A DNA stretch of 64,000 nt from Todiramphus chloris collaris. Lineage: Eukaryota > Chordata > Aves > Coraciiformes > Alcedinidae. The first letter of the stretch is position 1; every line of letters starts with the position of its first letter. Location: the NCBI GenBank assembly GCA_025345505.1, contig JANVCC010000025.1, positions 1,844,971 to 1,908,970 of the forward strand. Direction: 5' to 3'. The translations under genes were made by a program, and so were the position numbers. Of the stretch, positions 10,994 to 22,700 are shown in pieces. The notes beneath the pieces were generated by a model. The model ran no database searches, had not been told where the DNA came from, and saw only the letters and a program-made list of their open reading frames with translations.

Positions 10994-11431
10994 TCAATGC
11001 TTGTCTGCTTTTCTTTTGCAAAAGATTTGTGAATAGATGAGGGTTTTTTTGAGGAAAGAAGGGTGGGGGAGCAAGGACTGAATCAAAAAACATGTCTTGC
11101 GTGCCATGCAGTCATACCTGAAGGCTCTGTTCCATTTGGACATCTTACAGAGGTTAATAGCAACTTTTACATGTATCACTCTTAGAAACATATCTTTGTC
11201 TTGGATTCTCTGTGAATTGTGCTCTTCTGCTGACTCTTGGACAACTTTGTCTTCTGCTCCATGTAATTCCCATAACTTATTTCCTGCTATCTTCAGTGCT
11301 CCCATTTTTGCTTTGCCAAAACTGCTTTCATCAACACCTTCATTTCTGTGCTGCTCCCAGTATAGATGGCTCTCTCTGTAACTCCCTGTGGGCATGCAGC
11401 CAGTTCTAAGATGGTCCTGTTTCATTAACAT
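10994..11431 (-). other. 145-codon minus-strand frame, unrecognised
   Basis: This is one of the longer open frames in the window. The translation is mixed and charged (MLMKQDHLRTG... through GKAKMGALKIAGNKLWEL...), with no domain or motif I recognise. CTTCAG followed by GTATGA (donor-like) lies inside it near 11110, but no convincing acceptor precedes it. An antisense frame of 94 codons is also open. It may be chance, or a remnant of a retrocopy. Confidence 0.13.
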
Positions 11432-14400
11432 GTTTATTCTCTAGCAGATAGTGAAAGATCAGATCAGACTGGTTGCCAGAGAAACCGAATTAGATGCAAT
11501 AGCTGCAACCAAACTGACAGAGTGTTAATAGTGTTTACAAACACGTTGCCCCGTATCCCTGGTGTGATTTGATCTGATTGCCCTTTTCATCATAGTTCTC
11601 ATGATAGCCAGGCTGGGCTCTGGTTGACTTCACCTACAAATAAGTTTGACCCTGCAAGGTGTTGAGGAAAAAAATAAACAAATGCAAGGGAGAAAGAAAA
11701 CCACATTGTGGTGAGGACACAGGTTTAGCTGAAATTACTTCAAATTAGGTGTGGTCATTAATGCTGTGTTTCCATTACCTATCAGATAACTTGGTATAAT
11801 ATTATGTACTTGGCAGTTTATCCTGTTCTCTTCTGTTTTACAAGATAAGCTAAGACTGGTGTCTTCTTCTTTCTTCCACCATTTGCTCTACCTCCAGATG
11901 CCATGCTGGTATTTTTAATATTGATAATTTTGAGATTGAACAATGTGCAGAAAGAAGCTTGAAGAAAGACCATATGCTATCAGAGGCTTAACCCTTGACT
12001 AGTGTATATAGCAACACTAAATAGATCATGGATTTATTAGTTACAAAAGTATTTTGTCTTTCCTTATTTACACACGCTGTGATGTCATGCTCAAATTAGA
12101 GACAGAAATTAATGAAAATAATTCACAATTTTTCGCTGTATTCTGTACTCCCAAAACAGTGATGTAAAACCCAACTCCATTGTTCTTTTCTCTTTCTGCT
12201 AATAGTATCAAATATTTCCTCTAGTGTGTTCTGTCAGTTACCGGCAGAAAAACTTACAGTGCCTTGAAGTGCTCCTGGAGGCTCCAAGAATAAGCTTGTC
12301 AGGCAGGCAGGGAAGGAAGAGGAACTGTTGTCTCCCTTAGGATGTGGAATGAATGACCTTTCCTGTAAACCCATGTAGTCCAGCAGGATTCACTCTAAAG
12401 CATACAGTTCTGTCAATACATTGTGATAATTTAACAGATTACCTAACTGCAACACATAAAAATGTCTAGGTTGGAGGGAAAGTTTAAGATGAAATGTGAG
12501 AAACTTGCCACAGTACAACGCAAAACTGATGCGTTTACAACTGGGAGTTGCTTCTGAAAGCGTTATTTCTGGCTAGCTCTGGCTTACCACAACTACCAAG
12601 AGAAGGGAAAAAACATCACTGTCCTTTCTTCATAAGAAAAATCTCTGTTTCTATCTCTTTGTTTTCATCATCACTTTAAAACAGGTTGGAGGACAATTTC
12701 CTGGTGAAGGAAATGTCTAGGAAATAGTGGGATTTACAGCATTCATTTTTTCTCATTTTCATGAGTTCGTTGTTCCTCCTTCATTCAACCCTTCCCTGTA
12801 GCCAAATAGCTACCCCTGACTTATGTTTCAGCCAGCAGAAATGTTTCGATGGCTTCGACTGAAAAAAGGCAGAGTTGCTACACAAATCTCCACTATTACT
12901 CTCCACCTCTTCTTGAGTGGAAATTCTGAGGTGTCTTAGCTGCTCTGGAGGCACCCAGGAGACAGCAGCCAGAGCTGGGATGATGCTGTGCTATCAAGAT
13001 TAGCAGCTGGTAAAGCACAAGAGCAACAAGCACATGGTAAACTTAAGGCTTCTTCATTGCTCTAAAGCTGTCTAGGAAGTATATCACACTGAGCTCCATA
13101 TGCCTTTACCCAGAGATAAAGAAATAGAGGGAAAATTATAATAAATTTTCATTTACCACTTTTTACTTATAGATGCAAGGGAGTATAATCTGATTTATGT
13201 AATGACTCCCTTGACTAGGTAATACTAATGTACATTTTATAGTCATTCAAACCCTCTTTGACTTCAGAAGTATTTCTAAATACTATGCACTACAAAAATT
13301 ATAACAGTTATGATTGAATGGGAATAAGAAATACTGTGTTTCGGGAGTATGCTATTCGAGCCAGAGGGAAAACTATGAGCAGACAGTACCAAAGGAAAGG
13401 ACTCACTAAGGACATTTTGTGTATTTTTTCATTAAAAACTTAACTGAGATCATATAGTAACACAATTAGCACCAGAAATATATAGCTAAGAATTGTCTAG
13501 AATATATATAAAAAGAGAAAGCTGTATCACACTGATATTTCCTAAGTATCAGGGCCTAATAACATTCACCCAAGGAATATAGAGAAATAGCTGAATTATT
13601 CCCAGTGTTTTTAGGAGTTCTTTTTTGAGAACACATGAAAGATGTTGGAAAAGGTACTGGACTAGATGAAATTTGAGATTACACAATTTAGAAGAGAATC
13701 TAAGAAATCTCATTTTGGATGAGACGCATTTCCCACGGAACAAGGGCTTTCTAGTGCTTGCGTGCCAGAGAAATCACAGCATTTCATGCCCCTTTGCACA
13801 GATCTCAAAGGTATTAAGCGAATCGCTACAAAATGCTTTAAAGGATCTATTTGTCATAGATATTAAGAAAGTACAGCATCAGACTGTTGCTGTGGCTCTG
13901 CATGCATGGTCATTCACAGCCTATTTCTCATTCCTGCTGTGTGAAGCCCTGTTGTCTTAGGTACTGCCATCAGAATGCCACACCTGCCACTCTTTGGAAA
14001 GAAGAAAAGGTTGGGCACTTTACAGATTGACTGGGAATCTTAGGTGTCTATGTCTCCAGCTGATTCCACTTCATCCCTCGTGTGCTTCTTCCTTGTCCTG
14101 GTGGCTGCAGGCATCTCCTTGCCTGGTGTGATTTGCTGCTGGTTTGGCTTGCTCCCAGTTCCCCTCGCACCCCCCAACTGGGTGCTTTTTCCTTAGGTGC
14201 TGCCTTTTTGAGCTTGCTTGTTCCCAGAGTAAGGTCATTTACCTGCTTGAGGTGAGGTGTGTCTCTGCTGCTATTGAGACTACAAAGAAAGGTAAAGGTT
14301 TTAACTTGAGCACTTCAGCTAAAGCAGTGTTACAACAGAGGTAGTAGCTGCAAACCAACATTTAGTATTTAAGGCCATACCACCTTAAAAGGTGCTGGAG

Positions 14401-15290
14401 TGCATGTTAAACAACTGTCTGTGGTTACAAACCAGCCAAGCTTCTCTGAGTTTGTTTAAAAAATAAAAAAAATCCTTTTCTACAACAAAATTATAAGTGG
14501 ATAGTACCAAGCTTGTTAATGTCAAACTTTGTCCTGCTCTGCAGTGATTAGCGGTTAGTGATGAGCACTTGCCCTCCTTCAGGCTGCTCCATCGGTCTGT
14601 CTGCTTTCCTGACTAGAGTACCCAGCTTCAGCCTCATTTTTTAGTCTATGTTTCATCCTTGTGTTGGTTCTCTGTTGGATGTCCTGATTCTCCTGGCTCT
14701 GAGTAGTAACTATCTTATTAGGAGGTCTAGCTGAGTACTGAAATGTGTTAATAACCTGGCTCTGCTTAAAAGGGAAAAAAAAATACTAATAAAAAATTCA
14801 CTCTATCACTTACAATGCCTAGGGAAAGAGGGGAAAATACAGGTGAAGTGGGTGAAGGTAAGAGAAAAGGCTTTATGGATTTAGGCAGTGGATAGCATAG
14901 GGAATGAAAGCTGTGGTAAGCAGAAATTCCCTGCAATCAGGGAAGGAGTGAAGTTTCTCCTCCTCACCAGATTTATAATATATGTAAAAGAAAAATAAAA
15001 TGTTTTTTTAGAAGAACTTGTGAAGAGGCAAAAAAAGGGCTCCTGGCAAGAAAAACAAGTGTAAACACTTCATCTTTAATTGAAATCTGAAGACAGTGCT
15101 TGCTGCTTATACACCCTGCACAAAGGCTGGGGATATGTCTGCCTACATGTACTGCAGAGGTGAAGAACCTTCTTGAACAAAGTTCCTTGCTCTGTGTCTA
15201 AGCTTGCACTTGAATTAGTGATGGCACTGCCACAGACTGTTACCTTACAGCTGTACTTTCAGGTTTGCAGCTCTGGTTTTCATTATTCTC
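11432..15290. other. Unique non-coding DNA
   Basis: No gene, transposon or RNA is recognisable over nearly 4 kb. The sequence is AT-rich, with only short frames and small homopolymers. The segment at 14100-14300 is slightly GC-richer (C-rich 'gcaccccccaactggg') but has no exon signals. Confidence 0.6.
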
Positions 15291-15575
15291 TATGCCCCTA
15301 GGCTTTCCACGGCATCACAGATGGGGTCCTCTATGGGCTGCTCTTGCACAGCAGTTTTTTCTCCCTTCTTAAAAATGTTATCCCAGAGGCACTGGCACCA
15401 TTGCTGATGGGCTCGGCCTTGGGCAGCGGCAGGTCCATCTGGGAGCTGCTGGCATTGGTTCCATTGGATGTGGTGGAAGCTTCTAGAAGCTTCTCACAGA
15501 AGCCACTCCCATAGCGATGCCCCCCTTCTACCAAGCTCCCACCCCGCCCCAGCCTTGCCACACAAACCCAATACA
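15291..15575 (-). mobile_element. ERV LTR fragment, probably ERVL-type, common in Neoaves
   Basis: On the minus strand the element begins TGTATTGGGTTTGTGTGGCAAGG at 15575. It continues through '...ggcttctgtgagaagctt...' and 'gatggacctgccgctgcccaaggccgagcc' (in pieces) to 'gggataacatttttaagaaggg'. From memory this matches the start and core of an LTR common in neoavian genomes. The TATA-like TTTTTAAGAA is near 15367-15378. The expected middle and 3' parts are deleted; only a short 'gagcagcccatagaggacccc' homology remains near 15320-15340, and the left boundary is approximate. Minus-strand open frames here are LTR-derived, not a gene. Confidence 0.7.
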
Positions 15576-16462
15576 CCTCGTCTAGGAGAATATCAGAGAA
15601 AAGTTTAATTTCATAAGGCTCATTTTTACCAGTTTTCTCACTGGTTAGGGATGCAGAACTCTGATGGATAGTATATCTCACTGGAAATCTCACTTTTTAT
15701 GGCCTAACGGACTGTTCCTGGTGATGTTTCTTGAATACCCAGTTTAAGGTTTGGCTGTTTCTCTGGTGTTTTGGAAAGGCACAGACCCCTCTACATGTCC
15801 TGCTTTACATAACACAACAGGGGAGAGAAAAGTTTTCCATTGTCATAGTTCTACATTCAGTTATTTATCAGGGATTTAGAGAGTGAATGCTTCTGCCTAA
15901 ATCCTTAAGTTGCTATACCAACTATTTAAATTATTTTTTCCCTGAAGTGTTTTTATTATTGTATTACAGTAGGGGACCTACATGATTCAGTGCTGTTGTA
16001 AGTGAAAAATGATGCAGCATTTACAATCGTTGGGCTTACAGTTAGAGGTGATTATAATGGAATTAACTTAATTTGTGCTTCATTGCTGGCTGCAGAAAAT
16101 ACTGAGTAATTATTAGCTGGTGTGCTCCATGTCTGCCTCAACACCTGACCACAGACTTTGTGGACCTTTCAGCTTGGTGGTGGTTGCAGCCGATTCTCAG
16201 GGATTTTAGCCTGTACCTCATTCAAATGTAAGGGTAATATCATTCATGCTGCAGTAAGATAGCTTAGCACAAGAAATAAAACCTTCCACCTGTTGGCACA
16301 TTCTAGGGACTATTTTATCAGAGCAAAATGGTACTTCAGCACGTAGTAATGATCACCAGTTTCATAGGCTGGGATTTAAAAGCTGAACTTCCATCTCTTG
16401 GAAAATACTCAGAAGCATATATTAAAAAATAGAGCATGTTTTCTGAAAGACTTTTTACTCAT
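15576..16462. other. Non-coding stretch
   Basis: AT-rich unique sequence. I see no exon, repeat or RNA gene. Confidence 0.55.
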
Positions 16463-16510
16463 GTTTATTTACACCAAGTAATGTACAAACATTACTTGGT
16501 GTAAATAAAC
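16463..16510. repeat. Perfect 22-bp inverted repeat with 4-nt loop
   Basis: The left arm 16463-16484 (GTTTATTTACACC...AATGT) and right arm 16489-16510 (ACATT...GGTGTAAATAAAC) are exact reverse complements around the loop ACAA. Outside the arms pairing stops at once (one possible T-G pair). The stem is far longer than expected by chance. No target duplication or transposon terminus is visible. Confidence 0.9.
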
Positions 16511-18050
16511 GCAATACACTTTCCATTTAAGAAACTTTATAGAATAAAGCCTCTTTTCTTCAAATTGATATATAAATATTTGCTGCAAGGCTTGCCTGGC
16601 AAACTTCAGCGTATGCTAAATCTACAAGCAGTTGCCTTGCAGCAGGCACTGCTTGCAGGAATCCATCGTGAGTCGCTGCAGTCACAGCTTCCCCCCCCCA
16701 CACCTTCTCTGTCTGGAGGAGAAAACCTCCCAAGTAGGAAAATGAATTTGCAATTTTCTAAATAAACCCAAGTGATCAGTAGCATACAGTCTGCCTTACA
16801 AAGGCATCTGTTCTGATACAAAAGGAGGTATTTCTAAACCAGCAGGTAAACCACAAATGCTATACTGAATGGTAATGACAGCATGTCAAGAGTCATTTGC
16901 ATTTGGCTCTGCATTTGGTTCTTACATTGGAAAACCCATCATGACAGTTCTCCTGATTGCCACCATCTTCTCACTGAAATAACAATGCTGAAAGATACAG
17001 CTTCTTAAATATGTTGACTTATTAAGAACGATGACAATGGGATGAATTTGAGTTTCATTTGATCTCAGCACTGTCTACAACATTTTACTCCGAGAGCAGT
17101 CTGCTCCAAAGTGTGATTATGACACTGAGACGGAAAAACTGACGGAGGAAAACATGAAATCCCTTTTAGGTTAAAAATAACTGTATTAAACAGTGAGAGA
17201 GGTGAAGCTGTTATAAAGCTTCAGGGATAGAAATAACAGGGTATAGCTGAAACATTGAAAGAAAGCTGGATTATAAATGAACACAATATTAAGCAATGGT
17301 CAATGATTCCTCTGTTCTCATCGTGAGTTGCTCAGCAGTTCAAAGTGAGCAATGGAAAAACAAACTGCAGTTTGATCTATGGCCTTCAGCAGGTACCTTA
17401 ACCTGTAGCTGTGCTATAGATTTGATGCAGAACTTTAGTTTAGGATATTGGTTGCGAGGCTTGATTTTTAATACTTTAACCTCTTAGAGATACACAGGCC
17501 TAAGAAAGCTTTATACATGCAAAGGGGCTAGTGGAGTAAATTAAGCCTGAGATTTCCTTGTGTTGAATCCTACCTTTGTTTGGGGATTTTTTTTGTGCGT
17601 GTTAAATGAGAAATGCTGGAAACTGTTCCAGTTCATTAAGATGTTAGGCACTGAGCTCACCTCCCGAGGTACACATGTTGTTTTCCAGGGATCTCCCCAG
17701 GAGGTTGCCGTGGAGCAACCTGCAAGAGAACACTGACAGTGCAACACGGGATGCTTTGCTTGAAGTAGTAGACTGAAGCTTCAAGATGTCACATATCTAG
17801 GTCTTTCTACATTGCCTGTGTGTATACTGGATGTTGCTGGGCTAGCCTGATGTTTTCCCTCTTTTTAATTAACAATCAGTCTCATAGAAGGCTGCTGCTT
17901 ATTTTGTTACCAATAATGGAAATGTGGCTCAGTGTTTTGTAGCATTACTTTATGCTCTTGAAGTGTCATGTGAAATTATGTGACTTCACACTTTTCCCTG
18001 TAATCTTTCAATTTTTTTTACATGATCCCATTATTAAATAAGTTTTAAAA
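16511..18050. other. Non-coding stretch
   Basis: Contains a C8 run (about 16690-16697) and ordinary AT-rich sequence. No exon or mobile element is recognisable. Short frames on both strands have no support. Confidence 0.55.
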
Positions 18051-18053
18051 ACA

Positions 18054-18085
18054 CACATAGGTTTGGCCCCATCTGAACCTATGTG
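18054..18085. repeat. 10-bp inverted repeat, 12-nt loop
   Basis: CACATAGGTT (18054-18063) and AACCTATGTG (18076-18085) are exact reverse complements. This is a small dyad of unknown meaning. Confidence 0.8.
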
Positions 18086-18850
18086 AGTGAAGTTTCATTC
18101 TGTGCTGTGTATCGTATCCCTCAGTTCCTTTCCATGACCCATATCTGGTGCTATCTTTTCAGCAAGGAGGACTCTCCCTTTGTTTTTCACTTGTCTTACT
18201 TCAGCTGGCTTTTCTTTCACTCAGTTTGCATCTTGTTGCAATAGAATTCTACTAAAGAGTTTGACTGATGACTGGAATCTCTAAGGACAACAGTATGAAA
18301 GCTGGTATAAATAATTTTGTTTCAAATGGGAAAAAAATGGCTCATTGCTCCCTGTTGCTTGTGAACCTGCTTCTGTGTTCTTACATAAACTAGCTGCTGG
18401 TCAACTGCCTTCATATTCACTGGCTGATCTGAAAAAATCCATCAACCAGCAATAAATAAATGGAGATCAACCAGAGTGGGATTAATAGCACAAAGTTCCC
18501 ACGTGCTGCAGAGTATAATAGGCAAGGAGAATCTGTCTGTTTTCCAGATACTTTATGCTGAATGTTGACGATCACCATGAATTGAAGAATTCAATCGCTT
18601 TATATGCAGACACGATATAAAACTGGGTATTTGGATCTTTTGAGTAAGATGCAAAGAGTGGAGTACGTTTTGATGGTCAGTTAGTCCTAGTCAGTAGAAG
18701 ATACTCTTCCTTCTGTATTTTCAGCTGATTTCTTTCTTCCCTGGTCTGTGAGCACTGTAGCACTGTACACTGGAGATCTTTACTACTCAAAATTACTCTG
18801 ATTTATGGTAGCTAGTTTTATTTTATTGAAAACCTCCCTATCTTTCCTTG
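18086..18850. other. Non-coding stretch
   Basis: Nothing recognisable; unique AT-rich sequence. Confidence 0.55.
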
Positions 18851-18941
18851 TATAACTTTACTTTTATTAGGTACAACGCTTTTGCTTTTGGGGAAATGAA
18901 AGTTGTTGTACCTAATGGAAATAAATGACTTATTAGTTATA
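18851..18941. repeat. Imperfect long palindrome
   Basis: ATTAGGTACAAC (18866-18877) pairs exactly with GTTGTACCTAAT (18905-18916). The outer segment TATAACT (18851-18857) pairs with AGTTATA (18935-18941) across bulged AT-rich sequence. The loop side is also partly complementary (pyrimidine-rich gcttttgctttt against gaaatgaaag). The whole could fold into a hairpin of roughly 90 nt. It may be a MITE relic, a precursor-like hairpin, or chance. Confidence 0.6.
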
Positions 18942-18944
18942 ACA

Positions 18945-19740
18945 GAGTTCCTGCAAACTCCCCAGGGAGTGGGAGGAACACCAAAGACATTCTTTGTGTT
19001 CAGTGGGATAAGAATAGTTCTTGCATTAAAGCTGGTAAAAATGTGAGCCCTTTTTGTGCAGAGGGTAAGCCTGGATATTGTCATGATTCCTTCTGTGTTC
19101 AGAGAGTGCTTGATTTGCTATTCACAGGTGATGGGGAGAAAATGCGGGGATGAACAGGGTAAGTTACTGCTCCAGAGTTGCAATTTGTGTAGTACTAGAG
19201 CTTGACTAATTAGTGGATATCAGATCAGGGTTTTGTCTTCATTCTCATTTATTAGCATGTATTTATCCCTAGAAAGGAGTTAACATAATTCTTCCTTTGT
19301 CCTAACCAGACTTAGTTTTACTGAAATTATCCTAATGAAGTATCTTGAGCTTTGTGGAGGAAAAGATTGCCTTTTCACATAAAAATGTAAATGCTTTAAG
19401 AGCCATCCTTACAAGGAGGGACAGAATAGAGGGGTATTGCTTCATCTAAACAGCAGCAGATGAAAAATCAGACCAATGTCAATCACATGAAATCTATCTT
19501 CATTTCTTTGTAATATGTCTTTCCTTGTGCTTTCATTTTCTGCTCTGGTTTCTCTTGAAAACTTGAAAGCAAAGGTTTTGCTACTGCACTCAGAAAATTA
19601 ATCAGGTCTGCCTAAAGAAATAACTCAGACACCAGTTAGTGTTTACAATCAGCTTTTTTCCCCAGAGAAATCTGTTGGAGGCTTCAGACTATGATTACCA
19701 TCTACTGAACTTACAAATGGGTAAATGTGATTATTTTCTT
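18945..19740. other. Non-coding stretch
   Basis: Unique AT-rich sequence with no recognisable feature. Confidence 0.55.
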
Positions 19741-19772
19741 TCTCTCTCTCTCTTTTTTTTTTTTTTTTTTTT
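19741..19772. repeat. (TC)6 followed by T20
   Basis: Six TC dinucleotides run into twenty T. Read on the minus strand this is A20 followed by GA repeats. It makes the lysine-rich tail of an otherwise unremarkable minus-strand frame. No retrotransposon body is attached that I can identify. Confidence 0.9.
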
Positions 19773-22700
19773 ATTTTAACGTGCTTTGAATAAAACTGGC
19801 AAGTTAACACCAGGTTTGCTTCTATTCTGCAAACCTGCTTCTTGGGTAACTTAGAGCAGAAATTAATGATTTCAATGCTATCTGCATAAAAAAAAAAGCA
19901 AAGAAGCTTTGCCTGCTGTTGGTACCAGCTTGTTGTGCTCTGCGAGTATAAAATGTAAAGATGTGAGGAGGAAATACGGCATTCTAAGCAAACAACCCTC
20001 AGCCTCTGCCATATTTCTGTGGGGGGAGTGGAAAGCTCTGGTCTCTGAACTTCTGCTGAAGCAAGCTGCAAGGTCAAACAGACCTGAGTGAAGAGGTAGA
20101 ACTTTTGTGCTGCGTGTGATGTTCCAGCCCATTGTCTATTCTTGACATCCAACTGTCACTGTACAGCAAGGTATCCAAATGACTGAGCTGCTCAGACTGC
20201 AATAGTTTGGAGTACATTCTGCAGCCCACCACTTTTTTTTGGTAAAATGTTTGCTTGTGCAGTGGATTGACTGGAAACTGTGTTGCAGAGTCTGTAGAGA
20301 AGCAGTCAGGCTTTTAAAGCCTAGATTTATATATGGCAATTATATATCCTTCTGCTAGCTCTGTCATTTCATTGGGAAAAACCAACAAACAAACCCAACA
20401 CAACACACCCCAACCAAAGCCATAAAGCACTGTTGAAGATGGATATAATTCCTGAACAGCAAATTCTTTCCAAATTTGGAGACTAGAAAGTGCAGCACAG
20501 AATGGCACAGGTTAAAAACCACCAAGATACTCAGGCAGCCACTAGCAAACTTGTTTTCCATTGCACTGGTAAATATGAGAAACATAAAACAATCCCAGCG
20601 CTATTTTATTTTCTTAAACATAGACATCAGCCAGAGATTTAGCTTAAGTCTCTTATGGAAATGTAAATATTACTCAGGAAAGGTACATTGTCTTGTTTTC
20701 TTCTCAGATATGTATATTTTTCAGTATATAGGTGTGCTGCTGACTTCTGCAGAGTTTCAATTTAAGAATATAGACACTTCATATGATATACTTCAGAAAG
20801 GTGTATGTGTCAATGAATCCCTGACAAGACTGTGATAAAGTCTAACATTTATTTTTCAGCTTTCTGTTAGAGGAAAAAAAAAAAAGAGAAGCAGTGAAAT
20901 AAGGGGGCAGGTTCACCTACTGCTTGCAAAAGAAGTAGTTAGCATATTGAAAAGCTAATATTTTAGTAATTGAAAAAAAAGTTATCTCTTTCTAGGCTTC
21001 CTATAAAGTAGTTGCCCTTAAGCTATTGGTAAAGCAGCATTTAAAAAAAGTTCCTGACATCCCCAAGATGTGTTTCTTTCATTTGATCTCTGTTCAAGCT
21101 TGCAGAACAAGAAAGCAAAATGAATTTTTAGAGCCTGAAGTATTGTTCTGGAAACCCATGTTAAGGAATAAAGCAAAATATGTTAATTCATATAGAACTA
21201 TAGTATTTGTATTAATACGGATATTTAGGCTTTAATTTGGTTTAGTATTTTACTTTTGCCCTGTATTTGCGAATGGATTTCAACACCTTCTGTTCATTAA
21301 AAACATTTTGTCACTGGAATACAAGATCATATGGCAGAGAGAACTGAAGGTGAATCAAAACATATGGTTTCCTTTTTATCTCACATGAGAATACTGGTGT
21401 GCATAAAAGCTATATGCCAGAAACATCAGTGATTTGTGATTTAATCAAAGTGAATCTGTTTGAGAGGAGCTAATTTGCACAAAAAAGTTCTCATGACATT
21501 GATATGATCAGGTCTCAACTCAGAATAAAAATGTGATCTTTACGGGACTTGGTATCTCCAGTCCTTGACAGGAACATTCACTTTAGAAGTTGACGAGACA
21601 GTTAAATCTGTTCACGGTAAAAGTAAACAAAGCAAGAGCCCTTGTCCTGGGAGTTTTCTTATTTTTGCAGGCAATTAGAAACCAAGAAAACTGATTATTT
21701 AGAAATTGTATCCCTGTAATTATTTTATCTCCAGACTGGGATCACAGTGGCTTGCTCTTCTTGGTACATGGCTGACAAAACCTACTAATACATGAAAGAA
21801 GATGGAAACTTAAGAGAATAATATTTTCCCACCATATTTAATCTGTTTTATCAGTGCTCTGATCTTTCATGACTATAGTAGATGCTGTTATGTTAAATGC
21901 TGAATTAAGGTCCTGTCTTGTCAGCACCTAGAGCAGGCCTATAAATTCATGTTGTTTGATTTAGCAAAGCGATTAAAAAATTACATAAGTTCTCCCCTGG
22001 CTTCTGCGTAATAGATTCTTCAGTTTGGAGCATGTGCTTTGAGAGTCCTGCTGAACTAACATCAAGTGCTTGAGTGCGAGCTCTGCTGACATTACCAGGC
22101 TTCTGTTAAGGCAGAGTGTGAGTGCAAATTGGGCCCTGACTGTTTGCCTCCACACTAGGAAAAGAGCTGTCTCCAAAACTGGACTCCTGGGCCTCACTGC
22201 GATACGGTTCTCCATCCTACTTAAAAATTCTTAAATCTTAGATGTTTGCCTTTTTTATTTACAGAAGTTCAGGGACAGAAACTTCAACATGGGTTTCTAT
22301 AGAGTATGTAGCCTCTGGAACTGCCTGCCAACAAGGTACAGTCACTTTATTGCCCCGAAGTCTACAAATACAAATGTTTGGAAAATGGCCCAAAATTGAA
22401 AAGAGAAAGGGAAAGTAAATACAACTTGAGAATTCACCTTACTCTCAGTGGAATGAAACCAACAGGCCATACTACTTTCCTGAACTGTTATAAGACAGCC
22501 TTATGAAGAGATTGAAAGCTATTTTTAGGGAACATCTTAAAATTTGTCATTATTTCCAGTTCCATAGGAACGTAAGTATTAGTTTGTCTTGAATCCTCAG
22601 CTTCCATATACAGCATCCTTCCAGCTACCTGTTTTCTCATTTTGTAATATGAATCATTACATTTCACAAGTAAGTTGCACTATGTTCCCTCTTGATCTCT

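Noticed and set aside
15331..15693. A 120-codon minus-strand frame with NGTNASSSQMDLPLPKAEP-like sequence
   Set aside because: It coincides with the LTR at 15291-15575; this stretch is known LTR sequence and is not expected to be translated.
19649..20152. A 167-codon minus-strand frame as a gene
   Set aside because: Its lysine-rich part is the translation of the T20/(TC)n tract. The rest has no recognisable domain, and an 84-codon frame on the same strand plus a plus-strand frame overlap it.
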